Assembly: GCF_017922435.1 (NCBI RefSeq)
Contig: NZ_VDEZ01000002.1
Span: 620,001 to 684,000, forward strand
Length of the DNA stretch: 64,000 bases
Origin: Thalassospira sp. ER-Se-21-Dark
GTDB lineage: Bacteria; Pseudomonadota; Alphaproteobacteria; Rhodospirillales; Thalassospiraceae
Direction: 5' to 3'
Numbering within the stretch: the first letter of the stretch is position 1; each line of letters begins with the position of its first letter. The notes under the pieces were generated by a model. The model made no database searches. It was given only the letters and a program-made list of their open reading frames with translations, and was not told the origin of the DNA. The position numbers and the translations under genes were made by a program. Below, one piece after another: positions 7,962-16,890 of this stretch.

Positions 7962-8755
7962 GCCACCTTTTCGGACATGACCAACCCCTGACCGTTCAGG
8001 CGCGTGGCGGACATTCACCGTCATTCGTCGGAACGTTTGACCCAAGGGTACGGGTGGTCGCGGCCTGTGTATTTGCAATCGTCGTGGTGGCCCTGCATCA
8101 GATCGAATTCGCACTGGGTGCCCTGATATTTGCCGCCATTACCATGAGCCTGACGGACTTGCCGCTGCGCGTAACCCTGAAACGCATGGCAGCGATGGAC
8201 GGCTTCATTATCGTCATGCTGGTAATGTTGCCGTTTACGACCCCCGGAACACCGATGTTTTCGGTCCTTGGGGCAGAGGCCAGCAAGGAAGGCCTGATGC
8301 ATGCTATCCTTGTCGGCATACGGGCCAATGCGGTTGTGCTTATGATGCTGAGCCTGCTTTCGGGTATGACGCCGGTGACACTTGGTCACACGCTATATCG
8401 TCTGAAATGTCCGCCGGTTCTGGTGCATCTGATGATGTTTACGGTGCGCTATATTTCGGTGCTTCATGACGAATATCACCGGCTCCGCATGGCGATGAAA
8501 CTTCGCGGGTTTAAGGCCCGCAACAATGCCCATACCTACCGGTCTTTTGGCTATTTGTTTGGCATGTTGGTGGTACGATCGCTTGAACGGGCCGAACGTG
8601 TGCTTGAAGCCATGAAGTGCCGCGGATTTAGCGGCCATTTCCCGATGATTGATGATTTGGCATTCAAGCGTCGGGACGGCGCATTTGCCGTTTTCTTTGT
8701 TGCCCTGATTATTGCCCTTGTCCTGATGGATCGCATGTATGTCGTCGCTTATTGA
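7958..8755 (+). CDS. cbiQ: Cobalt ECF transporter T component CbiQ
   Basis: The 265-residue protein is the membrane scaffold that couples ATP hydrolysis to CbiM. It shows FDPRVRVVAACVFAIVVVALH near the start and several membrane helices. Near the C-terminus are the two coupling motifs with A-R-G-like sequence: KLRGFKAR and ERAERVLEAMKCRGF. The start codon overlaps the cbiL stop by 4 bases, and the end overlaps cbiO by 17, indicating tight translational coupling. Confidence 0.94.
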   Translation: MSHLFGHDQPLTVQARGGHSPSFVGTFDPRVRVVAACVFAIVVVALHQIEFALGALIFAAITMSLTDLPLRVTLKRMAAMDGFIIVMLVMLPFTTPGTPMFSVLGAEASKEGLMHAILVGIRANAVVLMMLSLLSGMTPVTLGHTLYRLKCPPVLVHLMMFTVRYISVLHDEYHRLRMAMKLRGFKARNNAHTYRSFGYLFGMLVVRSLERAERVLEAMKCRGFSGHFPMIDDLAFKRRDGAFAVFFVALIIALVLMDRMYVVAY

Positions 8756-9446
8756 ACTGAATGATATTTCCTATGGCTATCGGGCAGGGCAGAATGTGCT
8801 CGATCATGTCAGTCTGACACTTGATCCGGGTGAACGACTGTTTCTTGCCGGGCCGAATGGGGCTGGCAAAAGCACGCTTTTGCGTATTCTTGTCGGCCTG
8901 ATTAAACCGCATGCGGGCGAAATCCGTGCCTTTGGCACCCCGCGGGTGACCGACGCAGAATTTCACAATTTGCGCTGCCGGGTTGGTTTTATCGTGCAGG
9001 ACCCTGATGACCAGCTGTTTTGCCCGACCGTGATCGAGGACATCGCCTTTGGCCCGCTAAACCTCGGTGCCAGTCGTGAAGAAGCCCTTGCGATCGTGGA
9101 TGAGGTCCTGGATCAACTGCATCTCAAACACCTGCGTGAACGGATTACGCATGAGCTTTCCGGCGGTGAAAAACGGCTGGTTTCTGTGGCTGCTGTCCTT
9201 GCAATGAAGCCCGATGTTTTGCTGCTTGATGAGCCGACAAACGCGCTTGATGAAGAAAACCTGCGCCGGCTTGAAGAAATCCTGCTGGGGCTGCCACAAG
9301 CCATGATCCTTGTGTCGCACGATCCGCATTTCAGACGGAAACTTGCAACGCGGATTATTGAATTGCGCACGGGAAAAGTGCTTCAATTGCCAGACAAGAA
9401 ATGCACGGCCGGCGAACGCGCCAACCAGGCCGAGGCCGCATCCTGA
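8739..9446 (+). CDS. cbiO: Cobalt ECF transporter ATPase CbiO
   Basis: A 235-residue ABC ATPase with Walker A GPNGAGKST (residues 38-46), Q-loop VQDPDDQLF, signature LSGGE (140-144), Walker B VLLLDEP (160-166) and a switch His in LVSHD. The FCPTVIEDIAFGPLNLG segment is typical of CbiO/EcfA proteins. It energises cobalt import with CbiQ and CbiM. Its ATG lies inside cbiQ. The His-tailed MFS gene follows after 36 bases. Confidence 0.95.
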   Translation: MSSLIELNDISYGYRAGQNVLDHVSLTLDPGERLFLAGPNGAGKSTLLRILVGLIKPHAGEIRAFGTPRVTDAEFHNLRCRVGFIVQDPDDQLFCPTVIEDIAFGPLNLGASREEALAIVDEVLDQLHLKHLRERITHELSGGEKRLVSVAAVLAMKPDVLLLDEPTNALDEENLRRLEEILLGLPQAMILVSHDPHFRRKLATRIIELRTGKVLQLPDKKCTAGERANQAEAAS

Positions 9447-9482
9447 GGACCATGTGCCTTGGACGAGCATGAAAGGGCGGTG

Positions 9483-10898
9483 ATGACATCAAACCTATCC
9501 CCGTTTTCCCAACCTGCCTTTCGCCATCTGTTTTCCGCCCAGATTACGTCCCTGATCGGGACCGGGCTGACGACGGTGGCGCTATCGTTGTTGGCTTATG
9601 ACCTTGCCGGGGATGACGCTGGTCGGGTGCTCGGTTCCATCCTCGTTTTGAAAATGGTGGCCTATCTCGTGATCGCGCCGGTGGCTGGGGGTATGGCCCA
9701 TCTGTTGCCGCGTCGGATGTGGCTGGTCGGGTTGGATGTACTGCGCGCGGGGATTGTGCTGTGTCTGCCCTTTGTTGATCAGGTCTGGCAGATTTTTGTC
9801 CTGGTGTTTGTCGTAAACGCGGCCTCAGCCGCCTTTACCCCCGTGTTTCAGGCGATCATCCCGGAAATTCTCCCGGATGAAAAGGCATATACCAAGGGGC
9901 TTTCTTACGCGCGGCTGGCCTATGACCTTGAAAATCTTGCCAGCCCGGCCTTGGCCGCGGCCCTTTTGGTTGTCTGGTCGTTTGACAGTCTGTTTTTGGC
10001 CAATAGCCTGACATTTGCAATCTCGGCTCTGCTGATCATGACCGCGCAGATCCCGCAGGCCGCACCAACGGATCGGACTGGCGGCATTTATGCCAATACG
10101 GTGTTTGGCATTGTGGCTTATCTCAAGACACCGCGTTTGCGCGGGCTTCTGGCTGTATATTTCGCCGTGTCATCGGTTGGGGCAATGATCATCGTCAATA
10201 CCGTGGTTCTGACCCGCGGCATCCTTGGTGGGACAGAGTTGCTGACGACAAGTTTTCTGGCCTGTGCCGGCGCCGGGTCAATGTGTGCGGCATTCCTGAT
10301 CCCGCGGTTGATCGAACGTGTTGGTGAACGCCATCTGATGTTGGCGGGTATTGTCGCAGCGGCGGTCGCGATGTTGCTTGGCGGTGTCTTGATGATCTCA
10401 GATTTGGCGTCTGTCTTCGCGTTTGCAATTCTGTGGCTGATTGCCGGGGCAGGTACAACATTTGCCCAGACCCCCGGCGGACGGCTTGTGCAACGTTCCG
10501 CCGGGGACGGGGATCGTTCTGCGTTCTTTGCGGCCAACTTCGCGTTATCGCATGGCGGTTGGCTGTTTGCTTATGGCATCGTTGGCTGGCTTGGAAGTTT
10601 GGCGGACCTGTCAGTTGCTTTTCTGGCATCAGGCGGCATGGCAATCGGTTCGGTAATTGTTGCTGTGATGCTCTGGCCGAAGGAAGACAGGCTTGAAATC
10701 AAACACAGTCATCCGGGGTTTTGGCACGAACATCCGCACGACCATAACGACCCGCATCACGTCCATGTTCACGAGCATGCGGCCGAAACAGACAAGCATC
10801 GCCATCGGCACTTCCACCCGCCTGTAACCCATAAACATCGCTTTGTGATCGATAGCCATCATACAAAATGGCCGATGGAAAGCGGTGATCGCGTCTAG
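9483..10898 (+). CDS. MFS transporter with C-terminal histidine-rich metal-binding tail
   Basis: An MFS protein of 471 residues with about 12 hydrophobic segments. It ends in a cytosolic tail of roughly 60 residues containing about 19 histidines in HxH and HH clusters. The family resemblance is to the NreB-like and macrolide-efflux-like branch of MFS, where similar His tails bind nickel or cobalt. It is the last gene of the B12-riboswitch operon, 36 bases after cbiO, so a role in cobalt handling is likely, but the direction of transport cannot be read from sequence. The ATG at 9483 follows AAAGGGCGG; a TTG at 9459 is an alternative start. Confidence 0.82.
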   Translation: MTSNLSPFSQPAFRHLFSAQITSLIGTGLTTVALSLLAYDLAGDDAGRVLGSILVLKMVAYLVIAPVAGGMAHLLPRRMWLVGLDVLRAGIVLCLPFVDQVWQIFVLVFVVNAASAAFTPVFQAIIPEILPDEKAYTKGLSYARLAYDLENLASPALAAALLVVWSFDSLFLANSLTFAISALLIMTAQIPQAAPTDRTGGIYANTVFGIVAYLKTPRLRGLLAVYFAVSSVGAMIIVNTVVLTRGILGGTELLTTSFLACAGAGSMCAAFLIPRLIERVGERHLMLAGIVAAAVAMLLGGVLMISDLASVFAFAILWLIAGAGTTFAQTPGGRLVQRSAGDGDRSAFFAANFALSHGGWLFAYGIVGWLGSLADLSVAFLASGGMAIGSVIVAVMLWPKEDRLEIKHSHPGFWHEHPHDHNDPHHVHVHEHAAETDKHRHRHFHPPVTHKHRFVIDSHHTKWPMESGDRV

Positions 10899-10921
10899 GT
10901 AACTCGCGCTAACACCGGAAT

Positions 10922-10940
10922 GTGAGGAGAACTCACTTTT
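10922..10940 (+). terminator. Weak possible terminator of the cobalt operon
   Basis: A 5-bp stem (GTGAG/CTCAC) with a GAGAA loop is followed by TTTT. It is short, so the call is tentative. Confidence 0.4.
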
Positions 10941-11081
10941 GCGTTTTGCCGGGCGCGTGGTGACATTTCAAAAAGTATGAGGATATGAATTCGGGTGACT
11001 CCAAAGCGCGCCTGAAACAACAGACTTGGCCTCAGGTTGTTTTGCGTTATGGTTTTGCAATCCAAACAGGGAGGGCGGGTT

Positions 11082-12575
11082 ATGGAAGTTGTGTATGTAT
11101 CAGCAGACGGGCAAGAACACTGGATTGATGCCAAAATCCGCCCGACATCAACCCTTGATCAGGCGATTGTGCATAGCCGGCCCGGACAAATGATCCGGAT
11201 GATTGCGGGGGATTATTGCTTTGATGAACCCTTGCGTTTCCCGTGCAGTGGGACGGCTGATCAACCGATCATTGTGCGCGGCGAACCCGATGCGATAATC
11301 GACGCGGCAAAGCTTCCTGATCCTTCGGTTTCGGCAAGCAATCCGGGACGGGATGGTTATGCCGTTTTCCAGTTGATTGATGTCGCCCATATCCGGCTTG
11401 AGCTTTTTACCATCAAGCGGGCTTGGCCAAGTGCTGTTTATATCGAAAACAGTCAACATCTGGCGTTTCGCGACCTTGATATCAGTGAGGGCACCTATGC
11501 CTTTTACGCCAACGGCGAGCAAACCCGCGGCATCTCGATCACTGATTGCCGTTGGGTCCAGAATCCCGATATCTGGCGTCAGATTCGCTGGGATGAAATT
11601 CACGACGGAAAGGACGAAGACGGTAATGTGATCGAGGTCGAATATCGCTACCTCAACGGGGCGTTCTTTGGATCTGATGATATTATCGGGGATGTCGAAA
11701 TCATCCGAAATGATATCTGCGATTGTTATAACGGCGTTCGGATGGATGTGTCCCAGCATAATCTGGATGCCCCCGTGGGCAGCTTTAACCGCGATGTCAG
11801 GATCTTTGACAACCGGTTCAGATATATCCGCGATAACCCGATAGAGCCCGAAGCAACCGCCCTCGGCTGGTGGATCGGCCGCAACCGGTTTTATAATTGC
11901 CATAAGCTGTTTTCGCAGGACGGTGTTCGTGGCGGGTTCTGGTATTATTTTGGCAATATCTGCTGGTTTGACAGCCGACCGGGCCCAGAAGGGGACGAAA
12001 ATAACGGCGGCGCTGTGTTCAAACTGGGCAAGGGCGGTTCAGTGGCCCAGCCGGATTATATTTCCGCCTGCCTGCACAACAGTTTTTTCCTGCGCCAGAA
12101 ATACATCAAGAAGGGCACGACGCGCGGTCTGATCAATGCCCGCAATGCGATTGAACATGCTGATCCGGCAAAACTCCCTGAAGACCTGATGCCACTGGAT
12201 CAGACATTCTTTGGCCCGACCGACAAGCTTTCTCTGTCGGCGGATGGTCCATTGCCTGTTTCGTTTGAAGGCGATCTTGCCAACCATCCGACATATCCGG
12301 TGGTGTTTGCGCCCTATGATGGTGTTTTGCGTGATCCGCGCGTTTCCGATAGCCCGTTGTTCGAAGATGGGCTGTCCGGGCGGTTTGATCTTCGTGCGCA
12401 ACATCGCGAAGGGTATTGCGACACACTGAGCATCCCGATGCCAGATGGTGGGACATGGTTGTCTCACCGTGCATTCTGGCCAGGTGCATTGACAGATGGG
12501 GAAGTCTTTGAGGGACCGGACTATGTTCCCGTCGATCTGAATTACGTTCGAGGTTTGCCTGTTTACAATGATTGA
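11082..12575 (+). CDS. Right-handed parallel beta-helix protein without signal peptide
   Basis: A 497-residue protein with the stacked-rung pattern of parallel beta-helix (pectate-lyase-like) proteins: repeated short strands such as IRLELFTIKRAWPSAVYIENS, LAFRDLDISEGTYAFYANG and NDICDCYNGVRMDVS. Such folds bind or cleave polysaccharides and are usually exported, but no signal peptide is seen at the N-terminus (MEVVYVSADGQEHWIDAK). The ATG at 11082 follows a strong GGGAGGGCGGG site; upstream frame extension to 11037 does not add a signal. Neighbours give no pathway. I cannot assign a substrate. Confidence 0.75.
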   Translation: MEVVYVSADGQEHWIDAKIRPTSTLDQAIVHSRPGQMIRMIAGDYCFDEPLRFPCSGTADQPIIVRGEPDAIIDAAKLPDPSVSASNPGRDGYAVFQLIDVAHIRLELFTIKRAWPSAVYIENSQHLAFRDLDISEGTYAFYANGEQTRGISITDCRWVQNPDIWRQIRWDEIHDGKDEDGNVIEVEYRYLNGAFFGSDDIIGDVEIIRNDICDCYNGVRMDVSQHNLDAPVGSFNRDVRIFDNRFRYIRDNPIEPEATALGWWIGRNRFYNCHKLFSQDGVRGGFWYYFGNICWFDSRPGPEGDENNGGAVFKLGKGGSVAQPDYISACLHNSFFLRQKYIKKGTTRGLINARNAIEHADPAKLPEDLMPLDQTFFGPTDKLSLSADGPLPVSFEGDLANHPTYPVVFAPYDGVLRDPRVSDSPLFEDGLSGRFDLRAQHREGYCDTLSIPMPDGGTWLSHRAFWPGALTDGEVFEGPDYVPVDLNYVRGLPVYND

Positions 12576-12615
12576 AAGGACGTCATCGTAACGCCCGGCA
12601 CCCGGTGTTATGGGC

Positions 12616-12629
12616 TTACGTATGCGTAA
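12616..12629. promoter_or_regulatory. Candidate MerR-family operator (inverted repeat)
   Basis: TTACG-TATG-CGTAA is a perfect inverted repeat with a 4-base spacer, about 67 bases before the MerR-type regulator start. LiuR-type regulators bind palindromes of related sequence, as I recall, so autoregulation is plausible. Confidence 0.45.
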
Positions 12630-12695
12630 ATCAGTTGACTGGGCTGTCGGAATGTTGCGATGGTGACGCACCGCATTCAACAAACAAGAAAAAAC

Positions 12696-13133
12696 ATGAA
12701 CGATAAGCTTTATAGCATTACCGAGCTGGCCGAAGAATTCGACATCACGCCACGTGCGATCCGGTTTTACGAAACCAAAGACCTGCTTGCACCACAGCGT
12801 GCCGGTGCGACGCGCGTCTATAATTACCGTGACCGGGCGCGGCTGATGCTGGTGCTGCGTGGCAAGCGTCTTGGTTTCTCGCTTGAGGATATCAAGGAAT
12901 ATATCGATCTCTATGACGCAGACCGCAGCCGGACAGAACAGCTTGCGCATCTGATGCTGGTCGGACGTCGCCGGATCGAAGAGCTTGAACAGCAGCTTGA
13001 AGACGTGCAGACGACCTTGCAGGAACTTCGCACGATTGAGAATGAAGCAATTGATTCGCTTCGTGAAAAGGGTATTGACCCGGATAAGGCCGTTGCCGAT
13101 ATCAAGGCCAAGCTTGTCGCAGAAACCGCCTGA
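12696..13133 (+). CDS. MerR family transcriptional regulator (LiuR-like)
   Basis: A 145-residue MerR regulator. The winged-helix domain (YSITELAEEFDITPRAIRFYETKDLL, then RVYNYRDRARL) is followed by a long dimerisation coiled coil. No cysteine occurs, so it is not a metal or redox sensor of the usual MerR kind. The sequence resembles LiuR, the repressor of leucine and branched-chain acyl-CoA breakdown genes. No such genes are adjacent here, so the target is probably elsewhere. The start MNDKLYS is typical of the group; an upstream GTG/ATG at 12660 would add a non-conserved stretch. A terminator follows. Confidence 0.85.
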   Translation: MNDKLYSITELAEEFDITPRAIRFYETKDLLAPQRAGATRVYNYRDRARLMLVLRGKRLGFSLEDIKEYIDLYDADRSRTEQLAHLMLVGRRRIEELEQQLEDVQTTLQELRTIENEAIDSLREKGIDPDKAVADIKAKLVAETA

Positions 13134-13159
13134 AATTATTGACGCTTCTGCCTGAAACG

Positions 13160-13190
13160 AAAAAGCCCGGTGTTTTACCGGGCTTTTGTT
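13160..13190. terminator. Bidirectional terminator
   Basis: AAAAGCCCGG / CCGGGCTTTT stem with a short loop between the MerR gene and the converging acyl-CoA synthetase gene. Confidence 0.9.
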
Positions 13191-13211
13191 CTTTAGTGAT
13201 GGTGGTGCGGC

Positions 13212-15902
13212 TTATTCCGGGGCACGCTGCAAGGGCAGCGTGACTTCAAACACCTCTTCATCCGGGATGAATTTGCGGCTGAAGCCAAGGCTTTCGCAAA
13301 GGGTCAACATCCGACGGTTATTTGGCAAAACCTGACCGATGAAGGTTTCTGTTCCCTTGCGACGGCAGAATTCGATCATCTTTTCCATCAGAATGCGGCC
13401 AAGCCCGCGCCCCTTGATATCGGAACGTACCATAATCGCGTATTCGGCTTTCTCGTTGTTCGGATCAATCACGACCTGAACGATACCGTGAATTTCGCCT
13501 TCCTGGTCACCGTTTGGCAGGATGGCAAGGAAGGCCATGTCGCGATCGTAATCAAGCTGCGTCTGACGGGCCATTTCCGAATGCGGCAATTCACGGACCG
13601 ATCCAAAGAACCGAAAGTGAATATCTTCCGGGGTTAGACGCGACATAAATTCGTAGTGGGCCGGTTCATCTTCGGGCTTGATCGGACGTAGCAAATAGGT
13701 CGTCCCATCATCCATCACCACCTTTTCCTTCAAATGGCGCGGGTAGGGATGAATGGCCAGGCGCTGTTCGTCGCTTACAACCTTCGGGGTTACCTTGATA
13801 CGGGCATCAAGCGCAATCACACCTTCACGGTCGGCCAGAAGCGGGTTCATATCAAGTTCGACAACTTCGCCCAACTGCACAACCAGCTGCGAAAGCCTTA
13901 CTAAGGTCATGTAAAGTTCTTCGAGGTTAACCGCCGGGACATCACGGTAACCCTTCAGAAGTTTATGAATGCGTGTGCCTTCAACCAGTTCACGGGCAAG
14001 CTTCATGTTGAGCGGCGGCAAGGCCATCGCACGGTCCCGGACCACTTCGACTTCGACACCGCCATGCCCGAACAGGATCACCGGTCCAAAGATCGGGTCG
14101 GTGGTCATGCCAACAATCAATTCACGCGCACCGTCACGTTTGACCATCTCCTGAACGGTGAAACCGCGCAGGCGGGCTTCCGGGAATTTCTTGCCAATAA
14201 CGCGCTGCATTTTTTCGGCAGCGGCACGGACTTCCTCACCGTTTTCAAGGTTCAGGATCACGCCGCCGACATCGGACTTGTGGCTGATGTCATCCGACAG
14301 GATCTTGAGTGCGACCGGGCGGCCGATCTTCTCTGCCTTACTAACCGCGTCGTCAACATCAAGGGCGGCATAGGTTTTGACCGTATTGATGCCAAAGCAT
14401 TCCAGAACCGACTTTGCTTCCGGTTCGGTCAGCATGTGACGTCCGGCGTGAATGGCGGCATGAATGATGCTGCGTGCCTTGTCGACATCCGGTGTGTAAT
14501 CGTGCGGCACCGAAGGCGGTGTTTCCATCAAAAGTTCTTGCAGCTTGCGGAAATTGACCATGTGCTGGAAGGCGGCGACAGCATTTTCCGGCGTACGGTA
14601 GGTCGGAATACCAGCCGCATAGAACATGTTACGCGCCTCGGCCACGGTGGCTTCGCCAACCCAGTTGGTCAGAATGTTTTTCTTGCTGTTCTTGATCGTG
14701 TCGATCACACCCTGTGCGACTTCGACAGGGTCGGTGATGGCCGTCGGGGCATGCATGACCAGCAAGCTGTCGATATTCTTGTCCTTCAGGACAACGTCAA
14801 TGGTCTTGGCATAACGTTCACCCGGTGCATCGCCGATGATGTCAACCGGGTTTGCGTGCGACCAGGTCGGCGGCAGGACTTCATCGAGGGCTGCAATGGT
14901 TTCGTCGTCAAGGTGGGCCAACTGGCCATGTCTTTCGATCAGGGCGTCAACCGCAAGCACCCCGATCCCGCCACCGTTTGTCACGATGCCAAGCTTGTCA
15001 CCGCGGAACGGGCGCATGCGCGACAGCGTTTCAGCAGCAGAGAACATTTCACTGACCGTGTACACGCGCAAAACACCGGCACGTTTGATGGCAGCATCGA
15101 AAACGTCATCGGCACCGGCAAGCGCCCCGGTGTGGGATGCGGCCGCAGCTGCACCCTCGGCAAAGCGACCGGACTTGATGCACAGGATCGGTTTGTTACG
15201 CGATGCGGCACGGGCAGCAGAGATAAAGCTTCGGCGTTCGTGAATGGACTCAATATAAAGCATGATCGCCCGGGTATCGGGATCAGAACCCAGATAGTCG
15301 ATGACATCGCCAAAATCGACGTCATCACATTCACCCAGCGAAATAAAGTGGGAAAAGCCGATTCCACGTGCAGCAGCCCAGTCAAGAACGGCGGTACACA
15401 GGGCACCTGATTGCGAAACAAAGGCTATCTTGCCATTGCCAATGCTTTGATGGCTGAAACTGGCATTCAGGCCGATGCCCGGCACCATCAGGCCAAGACA
15501 GTTCGGACCCAGCAGACGCATTTTCTTGGAGGCCGCGATATCAAGCATCGCCTGTTTGACTGTGCGGTTGTCATCATATTGTTCCGCACTCAGGCCCGCG
15601 GTCAGGACAATCGCCGCAAGGCAGCCTTTTTCCGCCAGGCATTCCATAACCGGAACGACACCTTTGGGCGGAACACAGATCACGGCAAGCTCTGGCACTA
15701 CCGGCAGGCTATTGACGTCGGGGTAGGCCAGAACACCACCGATTGACTGACTGCGTGGGTTCACCGGCATGATCGGCCCGTCAAATCCACCCGCAAGCAG
15801 GTTCTTCATAATCACGCTGCCAACGGAGTGCGGCCGATTGGAAGCGCCAATCACGGCGACCGATTTCGGTTTAAACAGATGATCGAGGTTGATTGTACTC
15901 AT
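13212..15902 (-). CDS. Bifunctional ADP-forming acyl-CoA synthetase / GNAT acetyltransferase (Pat-like)
   Basis: An 896-residue protein in three parts: a CoA-binding and succinyl-CoA-ligase-like region (about 1-470, starting LFKPKSVAVIGASNR), an ATP-grasp region (about 480-700, with VALKILSDDISHKSDVGGV), and a C-terminal GNAT domain (about 735-890, with GRGLGRILMEKM). This is the layout of protein lysine acetyltransferases Pat/PatZ, which silence acetyl-CoA synthetase. The SHTGALAG segment keeps the His that is phosphorylated in true ADP-forming synthetases. The start MSTINLDHLF is chosen because upstream residues (from 15989) are not conserved-looking. Confidence 0.88.
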   Translation of the reverse strand: MSTINLDHLFKPKSVAVIGASNRPHSVGSVIMKNLLAGGFDGPIMPVNPRSQSIGGVLAYPDVNSLPVVPELAVICVPPKGVVPVMECLAEKGCLAAIVLTAGLSAEQYDDNRTVKQAMLDIAASKKMRLLGPNCLGLMVPGIGLNASFSHQSIGNGKIAFVSQSGALCTAVLDWAAARGIGFSHFISLGECDDVDFGDVIDYLGSDPDTRAIMLYIESIHERRSFISAARAASRNKPILCIKSGRFAEGAAAAASHTGALAGADDVFDAAIKRAGVLRVYTVSEMFSAAETLSRMRPFRGDKLGIVTNGGGIGVLAVDALIERHGQLAHLDDETIAALDEVLPPTWSHANPVDIIGDAPGERYAKTIDVVLKDKNIDSLLVMHAPTAITDPVEVAQGVIDTIKNSKKNILTNWVGEATVAEARNMFYAAGIPTYRTPENAVAAFQHMVNFRKLQELLMETPPSVPHDYTPDVDKARSIIHAAIHAGRHMLTEPEAKSVLECFGINTVKTYAALDVDDAVSKAEKIGRPVALKILSDDISHKSDVGGVILNLENGEEVRAAAEKMQRVIGKKFPEARLRGFTVQEMVKRDGARELIVGMTTDPIFGPVILFGHGGVEVEVVRDRAMALPPLNMKLARELVEGTRIHKLLKGYRDVPAVNLEELYMTLVRLSQLVVQLGEVVELDMNPLLADREGVIALDARIKVTPKVVSDEQRLAIHPYPRHLKEKVVMDDGTTYLLRPIKPEDEPAHYEFMSRLTPEDIHFRFFGSVRELPHSEMARQTQLDYDRDMAFLAILPNGDQEGEIHGIVQVVIDPNNEKAEYAIMVRSDIKGRGLGRILMEKMIEFCRRKGTETFIGQVLPNNRRMLTLCESLGFSRKFIPDEEVFEVTLPLQRAPE

Positions 15903-16137
15903 CGCCAGTTTGCGCCTTGTCCTGTGTGGGCAGGCCAGATTTTGGCCAACTCGCCCTATATGGTGATGCATGCGCTGTTTTTTCAGCACACCATCATGAT
16001 GCAGTGCGATATTTTAGAGCGATGCCAATTATATTGATTTGCTGTGCATCAATAAAGCGCTGCCAACACGAAGTTTTTATGGCAGTGCGATGCAGCAGAC
16101 TACGGGAAGCGTGAAGTGCGGAGATCTGGCGTCATGA

Positions 16138-16452
16138 TTAAAGCACGTGACCATGATGCCCGTCGTCAAATCGTTCGGACTCTTCAAGCCAGGCTTCCAC
16201 TTCATCCTGTGAGCTCATGGCGAGCGCGATTTCAAGGTCGGCTTGGACATGGGCCAGGCTGTCGAACATCGGGCACCAGCCAAACGCCTGTATCCGGGCA
16301 TCGGTCGTCGACGAGATCGTGAACAGATCCCCGTCAATCGGGTGTACCAAGCCATGAATGACCCCGCCTTCGCCCGTAATCAACCATCCGCGGGTCGGTC
16401 CGGACAGGGTGGCGAGTTCAACTTCGCGAAGGTCGATTTTGATGGTTTTCAT
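16138..16452 (-). CDS. Hypothetical protein, 104 aa
   Basis: I do not recognise this small protein. It is soluble and acidic toward the end, has no membrane segment or signal, and ends in a His-rich tail (DDGHHGHVL). Codon use resembles the surrounding genes. It is transcribed in the same direction as the acyl-CoA synthetase gene, 235 bases upstream of it. The ribosome site before the ATG is weak, which lowers confidence. Confidence 0.6.
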   Translation of the reverse strand: MKTIKIDLREVELATLSGPTRGWLITGEGGVIHGLVHPIDGDLFTISSTTDARIQAFGWCPMFDSLAHVQADLEIALAMSSQDEVEAWLEESERFDDGHHGHVL

Positions 16453-16487
16453 GGGGTAAACATCCGTGTTTTGACGTTCAAAAGCAA

Positions 16488-16520
16488 AAGGGACCGAACA
16501 TTACGTTCGGTCCCTTTTTA
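16488..16520 (-). terminator. Terminator of the first tRNA-Asn unit
   Basis: AAAGGGACCGAAC / GTTCGGTCCCTTT stem, 13 bp, with a 5-base loop, directly 3' of the tRNA-Asn on the minus strand. Confidence 0.85.
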
Positions 16521-16522
16521 AT

Positions 16523-16598
16523 TGGCTCCGGCAGCAGGACTCGAACCTGCGACCCAATGATTAACAGTCATTTGCTCTACCAACTGAGCTATGCCGGA
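16523..16598 (-). tRNA. tRNA-Asn (GTT)
   Basis: A 76-base tRNA with encoded CCA. The acceptor stem TCCGGCA pairs with TGCCGGA, the T arm carries GGTTCGAGTCC, and the anticodon loop ACTGTTAAT has GTT at the anticodon position. It has its own promoter (16634-16662) and terminator. Confidence 0.97.
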
Positions 16599-16633
16599 TC
16601 AGGTGCCGCGCGTCTTTCGATGCGCGTGGCAGG

Positions 16634-16662
16634 TGTATAATCAAACAGCCCGAAGCCCGCAA
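16634..16662 (-). promoter_or_regulatory. Promoter of the first tRNA-Asn
   Basis: On the minus strand TTGCGG and TATACA are separated by 17 bases. The -10 lies about 35 bases before the mature tRNA end. The remaining spacer up to 16856 shows no gene. Confidence 0.6.
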
Positions 16663-16856
16663 GACCTTTTTTGAGAAAATCCGGCCAAAATTGCGTCTTT
16701 TTTCAACAGGGTCGCGACAGGTTATCGGCAGGCGCGATAATGATGGAAACCATTTCCCAACTGGTTGAGTTGGATCGCGTGAAGCGCATCGTGTTCTGTG
16801 GTCGGGAAGGAGCAAATCACACTTGGAATAGTTGCGGATTGATATAGGCCCTGAAA

Positions 16857-16890
16857 GCAAAAACCCCCGGAACTGAGTTCCAGGGGTTTA
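16857..16890 (-). terminator. Terminator of the tRNA-Cys/tRNA-Asn unit
   Basis: A hairpin of AAACCCC, GGAAC / GTTCC, GGGGTTT, with a bulge, lies immediately 3' of the second tRNA-Asn and is followed on the minus strand by T-rich sequence. Confidence 0.7.

Noticed and set aside
13965-15410. 481-codon open frame on the plus strand
   Set aside because: It is antisense to the acyl-CoA synthetase/GNAT gene, whose domains are unmistakable; long antisense frames are common with this codon bias.
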